The position numbers and the translations under genes are program-made. The notes beneath the pieces are model-generated. The model saw only the letters and a list, made by a program, of their open reading frames with translations. It was not told the DNA's origin and did not search any database. Positions 14,401 to 26,648 of a DNA stretch of 64,000 bases are shown in pieces (position 1 is the first letter of the stretch; the number at the start of each line of letters is the position of its first letter). This stretch comes from Theocolax elegans (lineage: Eukaryota > Arthropoda > Insecta > Hymenoptera > Cerocephalidae), in assembly GCA_026168455.1 (NCBI GenBank), contig CM047426.1, positions 24,660,528 to 24,724,527 of the forward strand. Direction: 5' to 3'.

Positions 14401-15326
14401 TATTAATATTGTAAGGCCCTGAGAAATAAAAAAAAAATATAATCTTTGAGAATTCACTAAATATTGTAATATATTATTTAAATCCAAATTGTAGTTTTCA
14501 TATGCAACCAATAATCAAAAATATAAAATTTACTATATTATATTGTTTAAGTACTGCAATAAGTAATACATATTTGAAGCAATAACTATTTTAGAAGCAA
14601 TTTTATTAAATAAATTAAATAAAAAATTTGAAGGCCAATAAATCTGTGGCAAAAAAAGTATGAAATGTAATAGATATACAATATAATTAGTTTTGGTATG
14701 TATTATAGGGGAAAAAATACTAAACATGAATAAAAACAAAACTATTGAATTTATATAAATTTCCTGTGTTATAAGAATTCCAAGGTAACTTTTTACTTGA
14801 AATTATTTGGACGTATACTATTACACATATTATATGGTATAAATATTGTCTATTTATAGTAAAATTAGGTAATTGTTTATAGTATTTGATTGTATGTAAC
14901 TATACTGAAAATAATACAATTATCATAGAATATAAAAATACAAGTCACAATTATAAATTGTTAAATAAAACAATAGTTACTATCATATAGTTTTAAAATT
15001 ATTATAAAGAAATTAAAACAAAAAAAATTGAAACAAGATAAAATATAACTGATTTTTCTAATATTATATAAATGTACTTTTAACTTTTTTATTGATATAG
15101 TCATTTATAAGGCTGTTAAAATTGACTTTTCAAGGTCTTAGCTAAGAAAAAAAGCATTTAAGATTGCAAATTGTATAGATAACTGATGAGTTAAAGATGT
15201 AACTTATTTTTGAGAATGCATTTAAAAATAAAAAGCCAAAATGATAGTTAAATATACATAATATGATATAAATAAATAGTACTGTGGATATAAGCATTAT
15301 ATAATAAACAATGTTCAAATCAAAAG

Positions 15327-15392
<66 letters not shown>

Positions 15393-16206
15393 GTGTATAC
15401 ATTTATCCATGTGATTCATTTTATACTTGTTTGAGCTTTTACCTTTAGAATATATTCTTAGTAGAAAATTAAATAAATGATTGTACTTGTAAGAATTACC
15501 TTAATAATTTGTACAAGCACTGTACTTAGAACAATTTAAAGACAAGTTATCTTTTCTTTTTAACCATAACAAAGAGAAAATTTTACTTATTCGAGGTGGA
15601 ATCTAAACTGACAATTAGAACCGAAAAAACGATCATTAGAAATTAATTAAAAAATAAATAAAATAGAACTCGTAAAAAAAAAGTAAATTTGTAATAACTA
15701 TTCAGGAAACAGAATGTTAAAAAAAAAGTTGAAAGGTCGGAGATGCGAGAGGATGAAACGCGTGTCTACCGAATATTCGAAGCGCATATCAATCTATGAA
15801 AAGCAGAGCGCGTATACAAAGCTCTAGTCGGGTCGAAAACGACGAAGCATTGGTACATAGGTATACGTATAACATCAGTGTGGTTATATTGATTCCGCCA
15901 CAACATTGTCAATCGAGAAGTTGAGAGCGTGAGAGCGAGGGAGAGAGAGGGAGAGCAAAGAGAAGCTTACCTGCGAACGCATTGCAGGTACAGCCTAAAA
16001 AAAACGCACTAAAATCCATAGTCCTCGTAACGATAGACGTATGGGGCGGGGGAGTGAAAAAGCACATGATATAATTGGATAAGCTTGTAAAGCAGACAGT
16101 GCATAGAAGTAGATGTAGGAATGACCGAGTAAAACAAACATGCTGGTTGCATAATATCCTTAGAAGATATATAGGAGAAAATAATAGAATGCACATGCAA
16201 AAATTA

Positions 16207-16247
<41 letters not shown>

Positions 16248-16345
16248 CGTATAAGGGGTAAGGGCGGGTGGGAGGAAGAGATCGATCGGGTATACATGAG
16301 CTCACCCAAGAACAGCAGGAGCCAAGTAGCACCTTGGCCCAACAT
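11443..16345 (-). CDS. Single-pass membrane protein with one Ig and one FN3 domain
   Basis: A likely cell-surface adhesion or receptor-like protein; I cannot name the exact family member. Minus-strand coding exons, 5' to 3': 16306-16345, 15971-15994 (24 bp), 14050-14340, 13718-13908, 13458-13587, 13201-13341, 11762-11792 (31 bp, tentative) and 11443-11641. All junctions are GT-AG and the total is 349 codons including stop. Residues 1-21 are a hydrophobic signal peptide (MLGQGATWLLLFL then CTCNAFA). The Ig domain (about 24-118) has VTLIC, the core Trp in VTWIREG, and DTGHYYC. The FN3 domain (about 120-223) has NTTYCFRVWATNQLG. A membrane segment lies at about 241-265 (VWVAAVGIVMGTLMVLGFG), before a tail with acidic EEQEVIELVP. 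The 31 bp exon is inferred: it has a good acceptor and GTAAGT donor, no stop, and the length needed to restore frame. The acceptor of the last exon is weak. The membrane-proximal part is firm; the tail junction is not. Confidence 0.78.
15329..15389. repeat. (TA)n microsatellite in the Ig/FN3 gene intron
   Basis: About 61 bp of uninterrupted TA dinucleotides in the intron between coding exons 2 and 3 of the Ig/FN3 gene. It explains the low-complexity Ile/Tyr frame on the minus strand. Confidence 0.95.
16209..16244. repeat. (GA)n microsatellite in intron 1 of the Ig/FN3 gene
   Basis: About 35 bp of GA repeats just downstream, in gene orientation, of the signal-peptide exon. On the minus strand it reads as a CT-rich tract and gives the poly Ser-Leu tails of several chance frames. 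Confidence 0.93.
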
Positions 16346-16740
16346 TCTCCCATATTATAGGCGAGTCTCGCCAATGGCTTCAGAATATCAGTATTGTCGG
16401 CTCGATTGCACCAGCATACTACCTCTTGTCTCTGCGATTTTTTGATATCTGCGAAGTGCGAACGCGAGCCGCGAGTCGCGAGTGTGTGTCTCGCTGCTCG
16501 CACTCTCACCACCACTACCGCCAGTCCGTCACTCACCACCACCAATACGGCACACCACCTACACTCTTCTTCTGCTGCTAGTCGAATTGACCCATGCGCG
16601 CGCCACTGCATTTATACGAACGAGCGAAATGTATATATATACATAACAATACACCATCGCGCGCGCGTCGACCGGTTTACCGCGACTCGCGCGAGCGCGT
16701 CTCGCGAGTGACGGAGACCGAGAGATTATTATAAGCAAGA
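16346..16740. promoter_or_regulatory. GC/CpG-rich 5' region of the Ig/FN3 gene
   Basis: Base composition changes sharply to GC-rich with many CG dinucleotides (runs such as GCGCGCGCGTCGACC near 16660) directly upstream of the minus-strand signal-peptide exon. This fits a 5' UTR and promoter. Long open frames on both strands here (135 codons minus, 105 plus) follow from the low stop-codon density; they have no domain and clash with the gene model. No TATA box or initiator can be assigned with confidence. Confidence 0.45.
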
Positions 16741-19700
16741 TGAAACGAACCCGTACACTCGTATATCTATGTGTGTATATATATACTATATACTATATAC
16801 CTATACAGCATTTTAGAACTGTCAAACTCGTACGTACGTATAATACGGTCTATACCAATACTCGCGCGCGTGAGCGCCGAGCACCGTTCGCTCCTGTTGA
16901 GAGCGGGAGTTTTATTGAGTCGCGATGCGCGAACCGAAAAGGGAAGAGAGAGGATAGCGACATCCGTGCGCATATCAGTACTATATTACTCTTTTATCTA
17001 TATACCTATTTGTGCTTGTCTATTTTCTTATTTTCGGCCACAACGCCAACTCTTATCTCGAGGTTATCGATATATGCACTCCTTGACTTCCTTCTGCCTC
17101 TCTCACTTTGCTTCTCTCGGTTGTTCTTGCCTCTGAGAACGCTTCACACCAAGATCCTTATCCATCCTTTGTGCGCTCTCGAAATAGACCTCTTTTTTTT
17201 CCCCCAGCCTTCTTAATTCTAAGCTTATTAGTCTAAACGAATGCCGTTCCTTGTACCTCTATCGTTTCCGGGAATTAATCTGTTGAACTATAACTTTGCA
17301 CCTACAAGTGTTTACATTCGTTTCAAATGTTTTTAATTATTTGTATGCTTAATAGATTATGTAATTTAATTAATAAAATATCACTATATACATCTTACTA
17401 TGTATAATACCTATTATACGCATTAGTTCATATTTTTATTTTTAAAATTTACCAATTTATGTAATAGTACTTTTTATAATTCAACAAGATTTCCTAATTG
17501 AAACTCAGAACATTATGTCAATATCGAGTTAAAAGGCGGAGGATTTCAATTTTATTTGTGCCAATAAGATCCTACTTATTTATATGAGATACATCTATCT
17601 GATAAAGAATTATTTATTCGTACATATTTATATTAATAAGTGAGTTATAAACCCCATTTTCAACCAATAGAATTGTTCATTGCTCTTTCCTTATTTAATA
17701 GTCGATTTTGGAGATAGAAATATCACTTCTCAAAATTTTCGATATTTCTGCACAATTTGAGATTATATTAAAAATTAATTACAATTTTGGTAAGAAATTA
17801 TTTGAACAATTTTTAAGTTTGTAAAGTAGAATGGGTTGAATTATTGGGTTCAATCTATGAATCGAACTAATTTATTTTAATATTTTTGGTTTGCAGGTAT
17901 ATACGAAATTAACAGTAAATATAAATTTTATTTCTATGTAATTTTTTAGCGGATCAATGAATCACTACATGACCTCTATAGGATCTCGTGGATTTAAATT
18001 AAATCGTATATGAGAAATGTTTTCCGGTCGAGTTAATAACCAACTCCGTCATATATATTTATTGTACATACAAGTTCATCACATTATAGGTCATTGTCTC
18101 CTATTATTCTTATGCGTTAGACCAGACCGATTTAATAATACCTATGGTTGAAAATGTAAAGATGATTTTATTTACGGTGTATACACCGAGCACGACATTA
18201 CATTACCATTCAACTATCTTTAACTTAAAATTCTATCATTTCATTTATTATTGAATTAACTATATTACAAATGCTTCTAATAGTAGTGTGAATATTTTTT
18301 TAATTATAAAAACAAATAATTATTGTGTCTTTTTATTAAACATTCATCGTCCATATTTTTTAAAAATATTTTAACAGGATGTGAACCCCAAAAAACAGAA
18401 AAAAACCTTATTGTTTATTAAACGAGGAAGTCAATTTATCGAAAAAAACGTTCTGAAACGATGTTGTGTTTCCTTTAAAAACAATCTGTGAATTTTTTTA
18501 AATTTATTTATTGATAAGTCAGCGAGATTTTTTGGGCAGTCGTGAATCATTGTTTTATATATGGCTATATATTACCTACCGGAAATGGTTATTTACATTT
18601 AATTCATTAATAATTAATTATTTCGTAAAAATCTCTGTTACACAATTATATTTGTTTTGAACAGTATCTCTGATTTTTTTTCAGATTTTTTTTAATAATT
18701 AGGTTTTTAAATTTTTGGGATTTTCTAAGTAGATTTCTGCAATTTGGGTATCGCATCTAAAAATTATTTTTAAAATACCTAAATAAAGTTAGATAATACT
18801 CAGATACATTAGCAAATTTCGGTTTTTTAGAATATTTACACCGATTTATATATTAACTCTTTTTTATTAAATATAAACGGCTTTTTAAATATATTCTTAA
18901 GATGACAAATCAAATGATGGAGGTATCATATTCAATTGAAACTTATCATTTTGTATAAAAATTCAAACAAAACACGAGAACATTACTTGGTTATGCAATT
19001 GAATGTGCAAAGTTTCAAGGTGAATGCAGAATTTTTAACAATTTTGTAAAAATAATAAATATTACTCAGTCGATAATTTGAAGCGCGGGAAATTTGAATT
19101 ATTGATTAGGCGATACATTTAATTAATAATTATAAAAATATTTCAATCAAATCGATAATTCAAAATTAAAAATATCCCTCGTGCTTTTAAAAAAGTAAAA
19201 ACAGTCATAATTTATTAATTTATTTCTTAATACCACCAAAATCATAATTTAATTTTACTTTATAAATTTATAATTACTTTGTAGTAAAATTCGAAGTTAA
19301 AATATAATATTAAAAAAGTTGATAAATTCTAATAATTATTGGAATTTGATAAAAAATCTGTATGTTACTATAAAGTAGTAATAAATACTACTATAAGCGT
19401 TGGATTTAGGTGTGTTTTTTAATAAAACTTATTATATTAGAAGAGTTAACTTATGCGATTACAAACAGAAGAATCTTAAATTAACAATTGACGTGACTAT
19501 CTGATCCTGATGCATATATGTATAATATACTTAAGTATATGCGCATATGTGTTTTATAATTTAATTCGTTTTTTGATAGAGGTGACATCTACCAAAGCTT
19601 TTTTAGAGCAGAAAGCTTTCCGTTTTGCGCAACAGCGCAAGTCCAAACATTACCGTCAACGTAGACGGTAGAAGGTTAAGTTCCTTTAGTGTTATGTCGC

Positions 19701-20330
19701 AGGTGTCAGTTCTGTCAAATTTAACGTGAATGGAGTGCGTCAACATAACACATGCGAAAAGATGCTGCATAACCCATTGAGTTAATTGGATTTTGCAATA
19801 TCATAAGTTTTCTTGAAACAAGTGGCAATGACAAACTTTAATTGGGCACGCAATTAAAATACGTTAGATAAAGGTGGTCGACGATAAACTTAATCAAATA
19901 TATACACCACTCGTCCGATTCCGGTATGGCAGGAAGTACGATAAACAACATTTACCCGTATGTCGTGGCGTTAATTAATTAACATTGGATTGATAAAATG
20001 TGAAGCGAGTGAAAAAGACGTGCGCCGGTGATTTTTTATCTTAGTTGAGTCGAATATTCGACGAGCGTCAATCACTTAGTTATTTATTTATTTTGATAAT
20101 TTTTTTTAAAAATTTGTGGTATATACATTATTTTCCTATAATTCTTTTTTTAAAATACTTTATACATATAGTTCCTTAAGAATATGACAACATTGATTTC
20201 GTTCACTCTACAAATTGTATAATGAATATTTTATATTGATTTTTGGTAAGTTAATAGTTTTAAAGTTCTTAATAATTACACTTAGCTAAATTATATGAGT
20301 ATTTAAAGGAATTTTGTATCCAAAGAAATT
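16741..20330. other. Intergenic region between two divergently transcribed genes
   Basis: The first 480 bp are moderately GC-rich and may still belong to the promoter island; the 158- and 121-codon frames there have no recognisable domain. From about 17300 the sequence is AT-rich and featureless. A less AT-rich patch at about 19580-20060, before the KIAA0319-like gene, may hold its promoter and first untranslated exon, because an acceptor site lies 5 bp before that gene's start codon. Confidence 0.4.
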
Positions 20331-20340
20331 ATTGTTACAG
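20331..20340 (+). other. Splice acceptor just upstream of the KIAA0319-like start
   Basis: ATTGTTACAG ends at 20340, five bases before the ATG at 20346. This implies an untranslated first exon further upstream, probably within 19.6-20.1 kb. The first exon itself was not identified. Confidence 0.55.
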
Positions 20341-20345
20341 GAAAC

Positions 20346-23300
20346 ATGTCAAAAATATACTATTTGGGTTTATACTTGCTCTTCCTCGGAAGTTGCAAAT
20401 GTGTTTTTTCTGATTGGGAGAATAAGTGGCAAATTCTATGTCCTGCTTTATATCCACGAATTTTTACAAGTTATGCACCCAGCGGCAACTTAACAGGAGG
20501 AGCTTTTGTTAAAGAACGAAACTTGCATGAGATGAAGCATTGTGTTTCTGCCTGTTGTACACGACCTGCTTGTCATGTAGCATTAATGTACAATATGTCC
20601 TGCTACCATGTTCAATGTGCTACATCTAAATTGTGTACACCTCTTTATAGACCAGATTTAGCTAATATTAATCCACCGAGTATGGTGCTTGTTAAACCAG
20701 TTGAAGAAGATGAGTCTTGGAGTGATTTCTTGGATCAAGGCAATGATATATCAGGGTATATAATACAATACTTTGATTATTAACTTTTTCTCAAATATAA
20801 TAAAGCAACATTTAACTTTATATTGGAGAAAATGAAAATTTATAAAAGTAATTTTATTTACATTTTAGTTCTATAATGTCCGATGGAACAGAAACAGAAG
20901 TATCATTCTTTGATACAAATAGACTCAGTTGCACTAATTTAGAAGATTGTGCAGACAACGAGGAGTGTATAAAAAATAGTAAAATGACTGATTTGGGAAT
21001 TTGCGAATGTGCTCATGGTTACAGAAGAAATATAGCTGGTACAATATTACTTATTATTGTATCACTTCAATACTTTTATAAAATTAACTTACATTCAATT
21101 TCAGGTGTTTGCACTTCTCTTCAAGAGCTTCAAGATTTTGATATGGCAGTGACACCAGAAATATTGGAATCTCATATTAGAAAAGATCAACGAACATCTG
21201 CTAAACCACCAGTGAAACAGATATTTGTAAAAACTGTTTCAAAAGAAGTACGACTACCAGAAAATGAAGTAACATTATCAGCTTTTACTGTACCTTCTGA
21301 AGAACAAGTAAGTGGTCATTACAATTATGCTTGGACTCTTTTAAGTCAACCAGAGGCACATACTGGTACAATGACAGATCAGAATCAAATGACTGTCAAG
21401 TTAAGTAATTTATCAGAAGGTTTATATAAATTCAAAGTAACTGTTAATGGTGTAAATAGTTATGGAGAAGCTTATGCAAATGTTACAGTTCTACCTCGTA
21501 AGTTTATTTGAAATATTTTGCATTTCTAATTATTGTTGTTTTTGTATTTTATCATAGAAAAATTAATAAAAACATTTTTATTCTAATTTTAGCTAAAAGA
21601 ATAAATCAAACTCCTATTCCTATAATATCGCCAGCATCTCAAATTGTTAAATTACCAAATACTGGTGCTGTTTTGGATGGTTCAGCTAGTAAAGATGATG
21701 ATAAAATTATATCTTATCACTGGGAATTACAGCAGGGTCCAATTGGATATCAACCAAATCTTGTTGATACACCAACACTTCAATTAGATAATCTTATTGC
21801 TGGAAATTATACTTTTAAGTAATACATACTTCTTTAATTTAATTCTCAAATATTCTGCATATAACATTTCTTAATTCTACTTTTTAGATTAACTGTTGAA
21901 GATTCAGATCATGTGACAAATTTTACAGTTGCAAATATAACAGTTTTAAAAATTACGGATTATCCACCAAGTGCCAATGCAGGTCAAGATGTAATAATAT
22001 ATTTACCCCAAAATACTCTTACATTAAATGGCAATTTGAGCACTGATGACAGAGGCATTGCCAGCTGGGAGTGGACAAAAAGTCCATCTGATGAAAATAA
22101 AGCTGCTGACATGCAGAACACTAGAACACCATATTTGCAATTATCAAATTTAGTAGAAGGAATGTATACATTTGTTCTCAAAGTCACGGATAACTCTGGA
22201 CAATCCTCAACATCAGAAGTACATGTATTTGTAAAACCACCTACCAATAAACCACCTAAAGGTTAGTAATGAATTTAAATTACTTTCATGAAATTAATAA
22301 AACAATAAATTTTAGCTGATGCTGGAGACAATATCACTATTGCCCTTCCCGAAACGCAAACGATTCTTAATGGATCAAGAAGCAAAGATGATGTTAAAAT
22401 AGTTTCCTTTCTTTGGGATCAAATTGGTGGTCCTAGCAAGGTTTCGTTTACAGCTGCTAATGAATCCATTACAAATGTTACAAAATTAACAAAAGGAGAT
22501 TATTTGTTTAAATTAACTGTAATTGATGATAATGGAAATAAAGATTCGAGTAATGTACAAGTTAAGGTGACTCAAAGTAAGTTATAAAATTCATAGGTAT
22601 ATATACAGTTCTAAATAAGTTCAATATTTATTTGTTTACTAACGATGGCTATCTTGTAGATAAAAATGCACCTCCAAAAGCTAATGCTGGCGGTGATCAA
22701 ACAGTAATTGCTCCTGTGAATGCTCTTATTATTAATGGATCATTGTCAACAGATGATTTGAAAATTGGCCAATGGTTGTGGACCAGAGATCCTACAAGCT
22801 TAGCAATTGGAAATATTGTTGAAGGAACTGATAAGTCTCCTATTTTAATGGTATGGTATTATAGATCTTATTATATGCATAACTACATCAATTATAATAT
22901 AATAATTAAAAGTAACAGATGATCAAGGTTTAAGTAGTGAAGACACTGCATCAGTAATAGTTAAGCCTGGTAATATTTTAAAATAAAATCGACGGCTCCT
23001 ATTCATAAAGTCCTATTCCAGAAGTCATTTCTATATAGTCCTATCTTAAAGAAAATTTTATAAGATCCTATCTTAATTATAATTCTATAAAGTCCTATCT
23101 CAGAAGTACAATTTTATAAAGTCCTATCTCAGAAGTACAATTTTATAAAGTCCTATCTGAAAAAGTCAGTTCTATAAAATCCTATCTCATCTCAAATTTT
23201 GAAAGCTACAAAATCATTAAACAATAAGTTTTTTAATATAAACAATAAATTATAAAAATAATATTTACACCTTTATCTAAAAATATAAATATATATGCAG

Positions 23301-24617
23301 AATCGGATAATAATGATCATGTAAGAGTACACTTTTACCGAATATATTATATTTCATTAACCTCGTTATCGAGATTTTATAAGTATATAAAAAATATTAA
23401 AATTTGAATTTTTAATAATTAAACTTTATCTTGCTTAAATAGGTAACTGATATAGTTCCGGGAAGGTATGTTTTTAAATTAAAAGTAACAGATGATCAAG
23501 GTTTAAGTAGTGAAGACACTGCATCAGTAATAGTTAAGCCTGGTAATATTTTAAAATAAAATATTTTTACAATATATTAATAAATATTACATTAATTTTA
23601 TTATTTTTTCAGATTTACAACTTCTTAATTTAGTGGAACTGACACTTAATGTTGGAGTTAATCTTTTAACAGAATCACAGAAAGATTCCCTAGTTGTGAA
23701 ACTGCAAATGTTGCTTAGGGAAGAAATTTCAATTGTTGTACGAACTTTAAGAGCTGAAGCTCATACAAACAGAGTTGTTTTAATATTTTATGTTGAGAAG
23801 AAAGGTGGTAAATCTACTATGTCAGGGCCAGAAGTTGTTAATAAATTAAAAGAAAAATTAAGGCAAGATTCAGGTATTCTACAGCTATCAGTTGCAAGTG
23901 TCGATACCGCCGTTTGTCAGAATAACTGTTCAGGTACAAATTAAAAATATTAACTATTTGTGAATTTTTTAAAAGTTGATTTATTTAACAATTTTATGGA
24001 TAGGACATGGATCCTGTGATCAGGAAACTAGACAGTGCTTATGTGAAGCATTTTGGATGCAAAATCTTATACAATTATATTTTAGAAATGGTGAATCGAA
24101 TTGCGGTATGTTTCTAATTTATTATTTGAATTAGTTATTTTACTTTTATTAAAGATATTTTAATAAAGTTATTTATACTAATTATACATTACTGTTTTAT
24201 TTACAGACTGGAGTATTTTGTATGTTATTATAGCCTTACTGTCTCTAGTAGTTTGTTGGATTGGATTTGTGTGGGGAATGGTTTGTTTCTGTCAGAGGAT
24301 ATGTTATGGAAAACGTCGACTTTTACGACCTAAAAAGAAACCAGCGCGATATTCTTTACTTCAACCTGAACCTGAAGATGAAAGCACTACGTGTAATTAT
24401 TAATATTTTTACAGTTCCGTAAACTACACAATATTAATATCTTATATTATTAATTTACTTTAAAGTTTCAGCTCAAAAAATGGTTTTATCAGAATCCGAC
24501 ACAGATTCAGATGATGTGATGTTTGATAAGTTTAAAAGTAAAAATAATAATGGTTACTTAAGAAATGGAAAACCTAGAAATGGATTTTTAAAAACAAACT
24601 CTAGAGTAAAAACCTGA
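20346..24617 (+). CDS. KIAA0319-like PKD-domain transmembrane receptor
   Basis: Homologue of the dyslexia-associated KIAA0319/KIAA0319L family: type I membrane glycoproteins linked in vertebrates to neuronal migration and membrane traffic. Exons: 20346-20755, 20869-21038, 21105-21497, 21593-21818, 21888-22261, 22316-22576, 22660-22850, 23443-23542, 23613-23933, 24004-24105, 24207-24392 and 24472-24617. Phases agree throughout, giving 959 residues (human KIAA0319 is about 1070). Order: signal peptide (about 1-20); MANEC-type cysteine domain (about 22-112, with VSACCTRPACHVA); a Cys-rich segment (CTNLEDCADNEEC); five PKD-like repeats (about 215-725) with motifs such as SLSTDD, SASKDDD and KVTDDQG; a Cys-rich juxtamembrane stretch; a membrane segment (about 853-878); and a basic then Ser/Asp-rich tail with SESDTDSDD. 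Intron 2 (66 bp) is a multiple of three with no stop. Intron 7 (592 bp) holds a partial copy of exon 8. Confidence 0.93.
22905..22989 (+). repeat. Partial duplicate of exon 8 inside intron 7
   Basis: These 85 bp are identical to 23478-23562, which spans the last 65 bp of PKD exon 8 plus its donor and 20 bp of intron. The upstream copy lacks the exon's first 35 bp and has no acceptor directly in front, so it should be a dead pseudo-exon. The copies lie 573 bp apart in the same orientation. Confidence 0.92.
22996..23205 (+). repeat. Minisatellite of about 29 bp in intron 7
   Basis: About seven degenerate copies of a unit centred on AAGTCCTATCTCAGAAG, followed by a variable AATTTTATA segment. 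Two consecutive units near 23090-23150 are nearly identical; the outer ones are eroded. The array directly follows the partial exon duplicate. Confidence 0.85.
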
Positions 24618-24744
24618 GGTATGCATTGAACACACATAGAATAAACTAATCTTTATGTTTTTGCACTCTTTAAATTTAATTTAAATTTTTAATTTAACAG
24701 GAATTTTTTTTTTAAAAATATAATTTTTTCTCGCCCAGGCAAAA

Positions 24745-25607
24745 GTTTTTAAATTAATATTGAATTTTGTTGGTCTTGCTGAGCTAACGTCTAACGACTC
24801 TAAGAACTCCAAGTTGCTCGCTCGAAAAGGCACGACAATTCGCCGCGTATCAATCCCGAGGACAACATTATGAAGGCCACAAGCCGCCAGACATAAACCA
24901 AAAGAAGAAGCAAATAAATACTAAGTAATAAAATTGAAAATATTTTAATAAGAAAGAAAGAAATTTTAAGTCTATGTGTTTCGTCTTGGGACCAAAGTGC
25001 CCCCTAACATCAGAGTATGTACTATGGACATAATCTTAAACCAAAGTCCTGTTATTATTAAAAATATAATTTTAATAATAACTAATTAAAATTTTCAATT
25101 TTAATAATAAATAATTAAAATTATATTTTTAATAATAACAGGACTTTGGTTTAAGATTATGTCCATAGTACATACTCTGATGTTAGGGGGCACTTTTCCA
25201 TCCACAATCAGATTTTCCATCTTATGTGTACTTATATAGGCTCCGTTCATTCGTTCTTACGATACCAAAATTTTAAGTTTATCATTATTTTGATTCAATA
25301 ATACTGTCTTGTGTGTCTGGGGCAGGGACCGTCTGCGCCCCACTGATGAGTTCTGGCAGATGGTCCCAAGACGAAACACATAGACTTAAAATTTCTTTCT
25401 TTCTTATTAAAATATTTTCAATTTTATTACTTAGTATTTATTTGCTTCTTCTTTTGGTTTATGTCTGGCGGCTTGTGGCCTTCATAATGTTGTCCTCGGG
25501 ATTGATACGCGGCGAATTGTCGTGCCTTTTCGAGCGAGCAACTTGGAGTTCTTAGAGTCGTTAGACGTTAGCTCAGCAAGACCAACAAAATTCAATATTA
25601 ATTTAAA
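24745..25607. mobile_element. Large nested palindrome (fold-back element), about 0.86 kb
   Basis: The outer arms, 24745-24992 and 25361-25607, are near-perfect reverse complements, including a GC-richer core (CAATTCGCCGCGTATCAATC on the left arm). Inner arms 24991-25075 and 25126-25195 are also reverse complements around an AT-rich centre. A 165 bp unpaired segment (25196-25360) interrupts only the right side. The insert starts about 130 bp after the KIAA0319-like stop codon, so it may sit in that 3' UTR. GGAATTTTTTTTT occurs just outside both ends and might be a target duplication. It fits a non-autonomous fold-back DNA element, though a palindromic assembly error cannot be excluded. Confidence 0.75.
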
Positions 25608-26648
25608 AAAAAGGAATTTTTTTTTATTTAGAGCTTTTGTATATAAATATAAATTAAATATTTATATGAGATGAATTATTATTAATTATTTAATAAGAAC
25701 GTAGAAAATTATCAAAAAAAATTTTTTTTATTAAATTTATAATTTTTAGGCTTTTGTTAATAAGATGAAGATTTCAGTCACAGTCAAGTGTATAACTTGC
25801 ATCCACTTCGCCAAAATGAATCAACTAGTCAGTAAATGGGCTGTCATTTAAAACACGTACCTTAAGGAAGGATCAAGAGAATTTAAATGTGATCAAGAGT
25901 ATAATGCATTTTAAGCGTTATTTATAAAATAATTCATTGAATATAATATTTTATATTTATCGTCATTCAAACACATACATTTCTTACATTTTTAATATGA
26001 TTTTTAAACAAAAAAAAGTGCTGTTAATTGATATTTTATACTTTAATTTACTTCAGGTGAAGCTTTTTATTTTAAGTGTTAATTAAGTAAGCAGAACTTT
26101 ACAAAGAAAAATATCATTGGTTATTTTATTATGCTACTTGAATACAAAAATAACTATATATATGAAGTATTAACTTTTACACATTACATAATTCAGTTAA
26201 TATAATAATTACTTCAATGATATAACATACTATTATTGTGTGATGTACTTTAAAATCATTTTATAAAAATAAGGACTTTAAAAGAAATACATATGATTAA
26301 AATGACTATATAAATTGCTTTATTATAGATTACAATTATAAATTATATTTTATTTAAATGCACAAATTCATTGCCAAAGTAAAACATCATACCACAAGAC
26401 TGATTGTCAATATGTTTGTCTGTGGTGTCCTAAAGTTAAACATTACAATGATAAGTTCTACAATATATACATATTGTAAAAAGTCCAATAATAAAATGTC
26501 TTTATGAAATTTGAGTAGTTTTCAATCGTATAAAAAGTGGTCTTTATCTCATTGTAATTTATTTGGTATTAAGATCCAGAAGACTTTCTTTATCAATACA
26601 AAAAGCTAATTAATCTAAAAATAATTTCCTAATTTACACAATTTTTTT
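25608..26648. other. AT-rich noncoding DNA between convergent genes
   Basis: Lies between the 3' ends of the plus-strand KIAA0319-like gene and the minus-strand DcpS gene. It probably contains both 3' UTRs. No open frame or RNA gene is seen. Confidence 0.45.

Noticed and set aside
16204..17216. Several overlapping frames of 100-158 codons on both strands
   Set aside because: They lie in a GC-rich promoter island with few stops by chance, overlap each other and the Ig/FN3 first exon, and have no recognisable motif.
22996..23205. CRISPR-like array
   Set aside because: The units are contiguous degenerate repeats without unique spacers and lie in an intron of an animal gene; this is a minisatellite.
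25313..25555. 80-codon plus-strand frame
   Set aside because: It falls mostly in the right arm of the nested palindrome and has no similarity to a known family.
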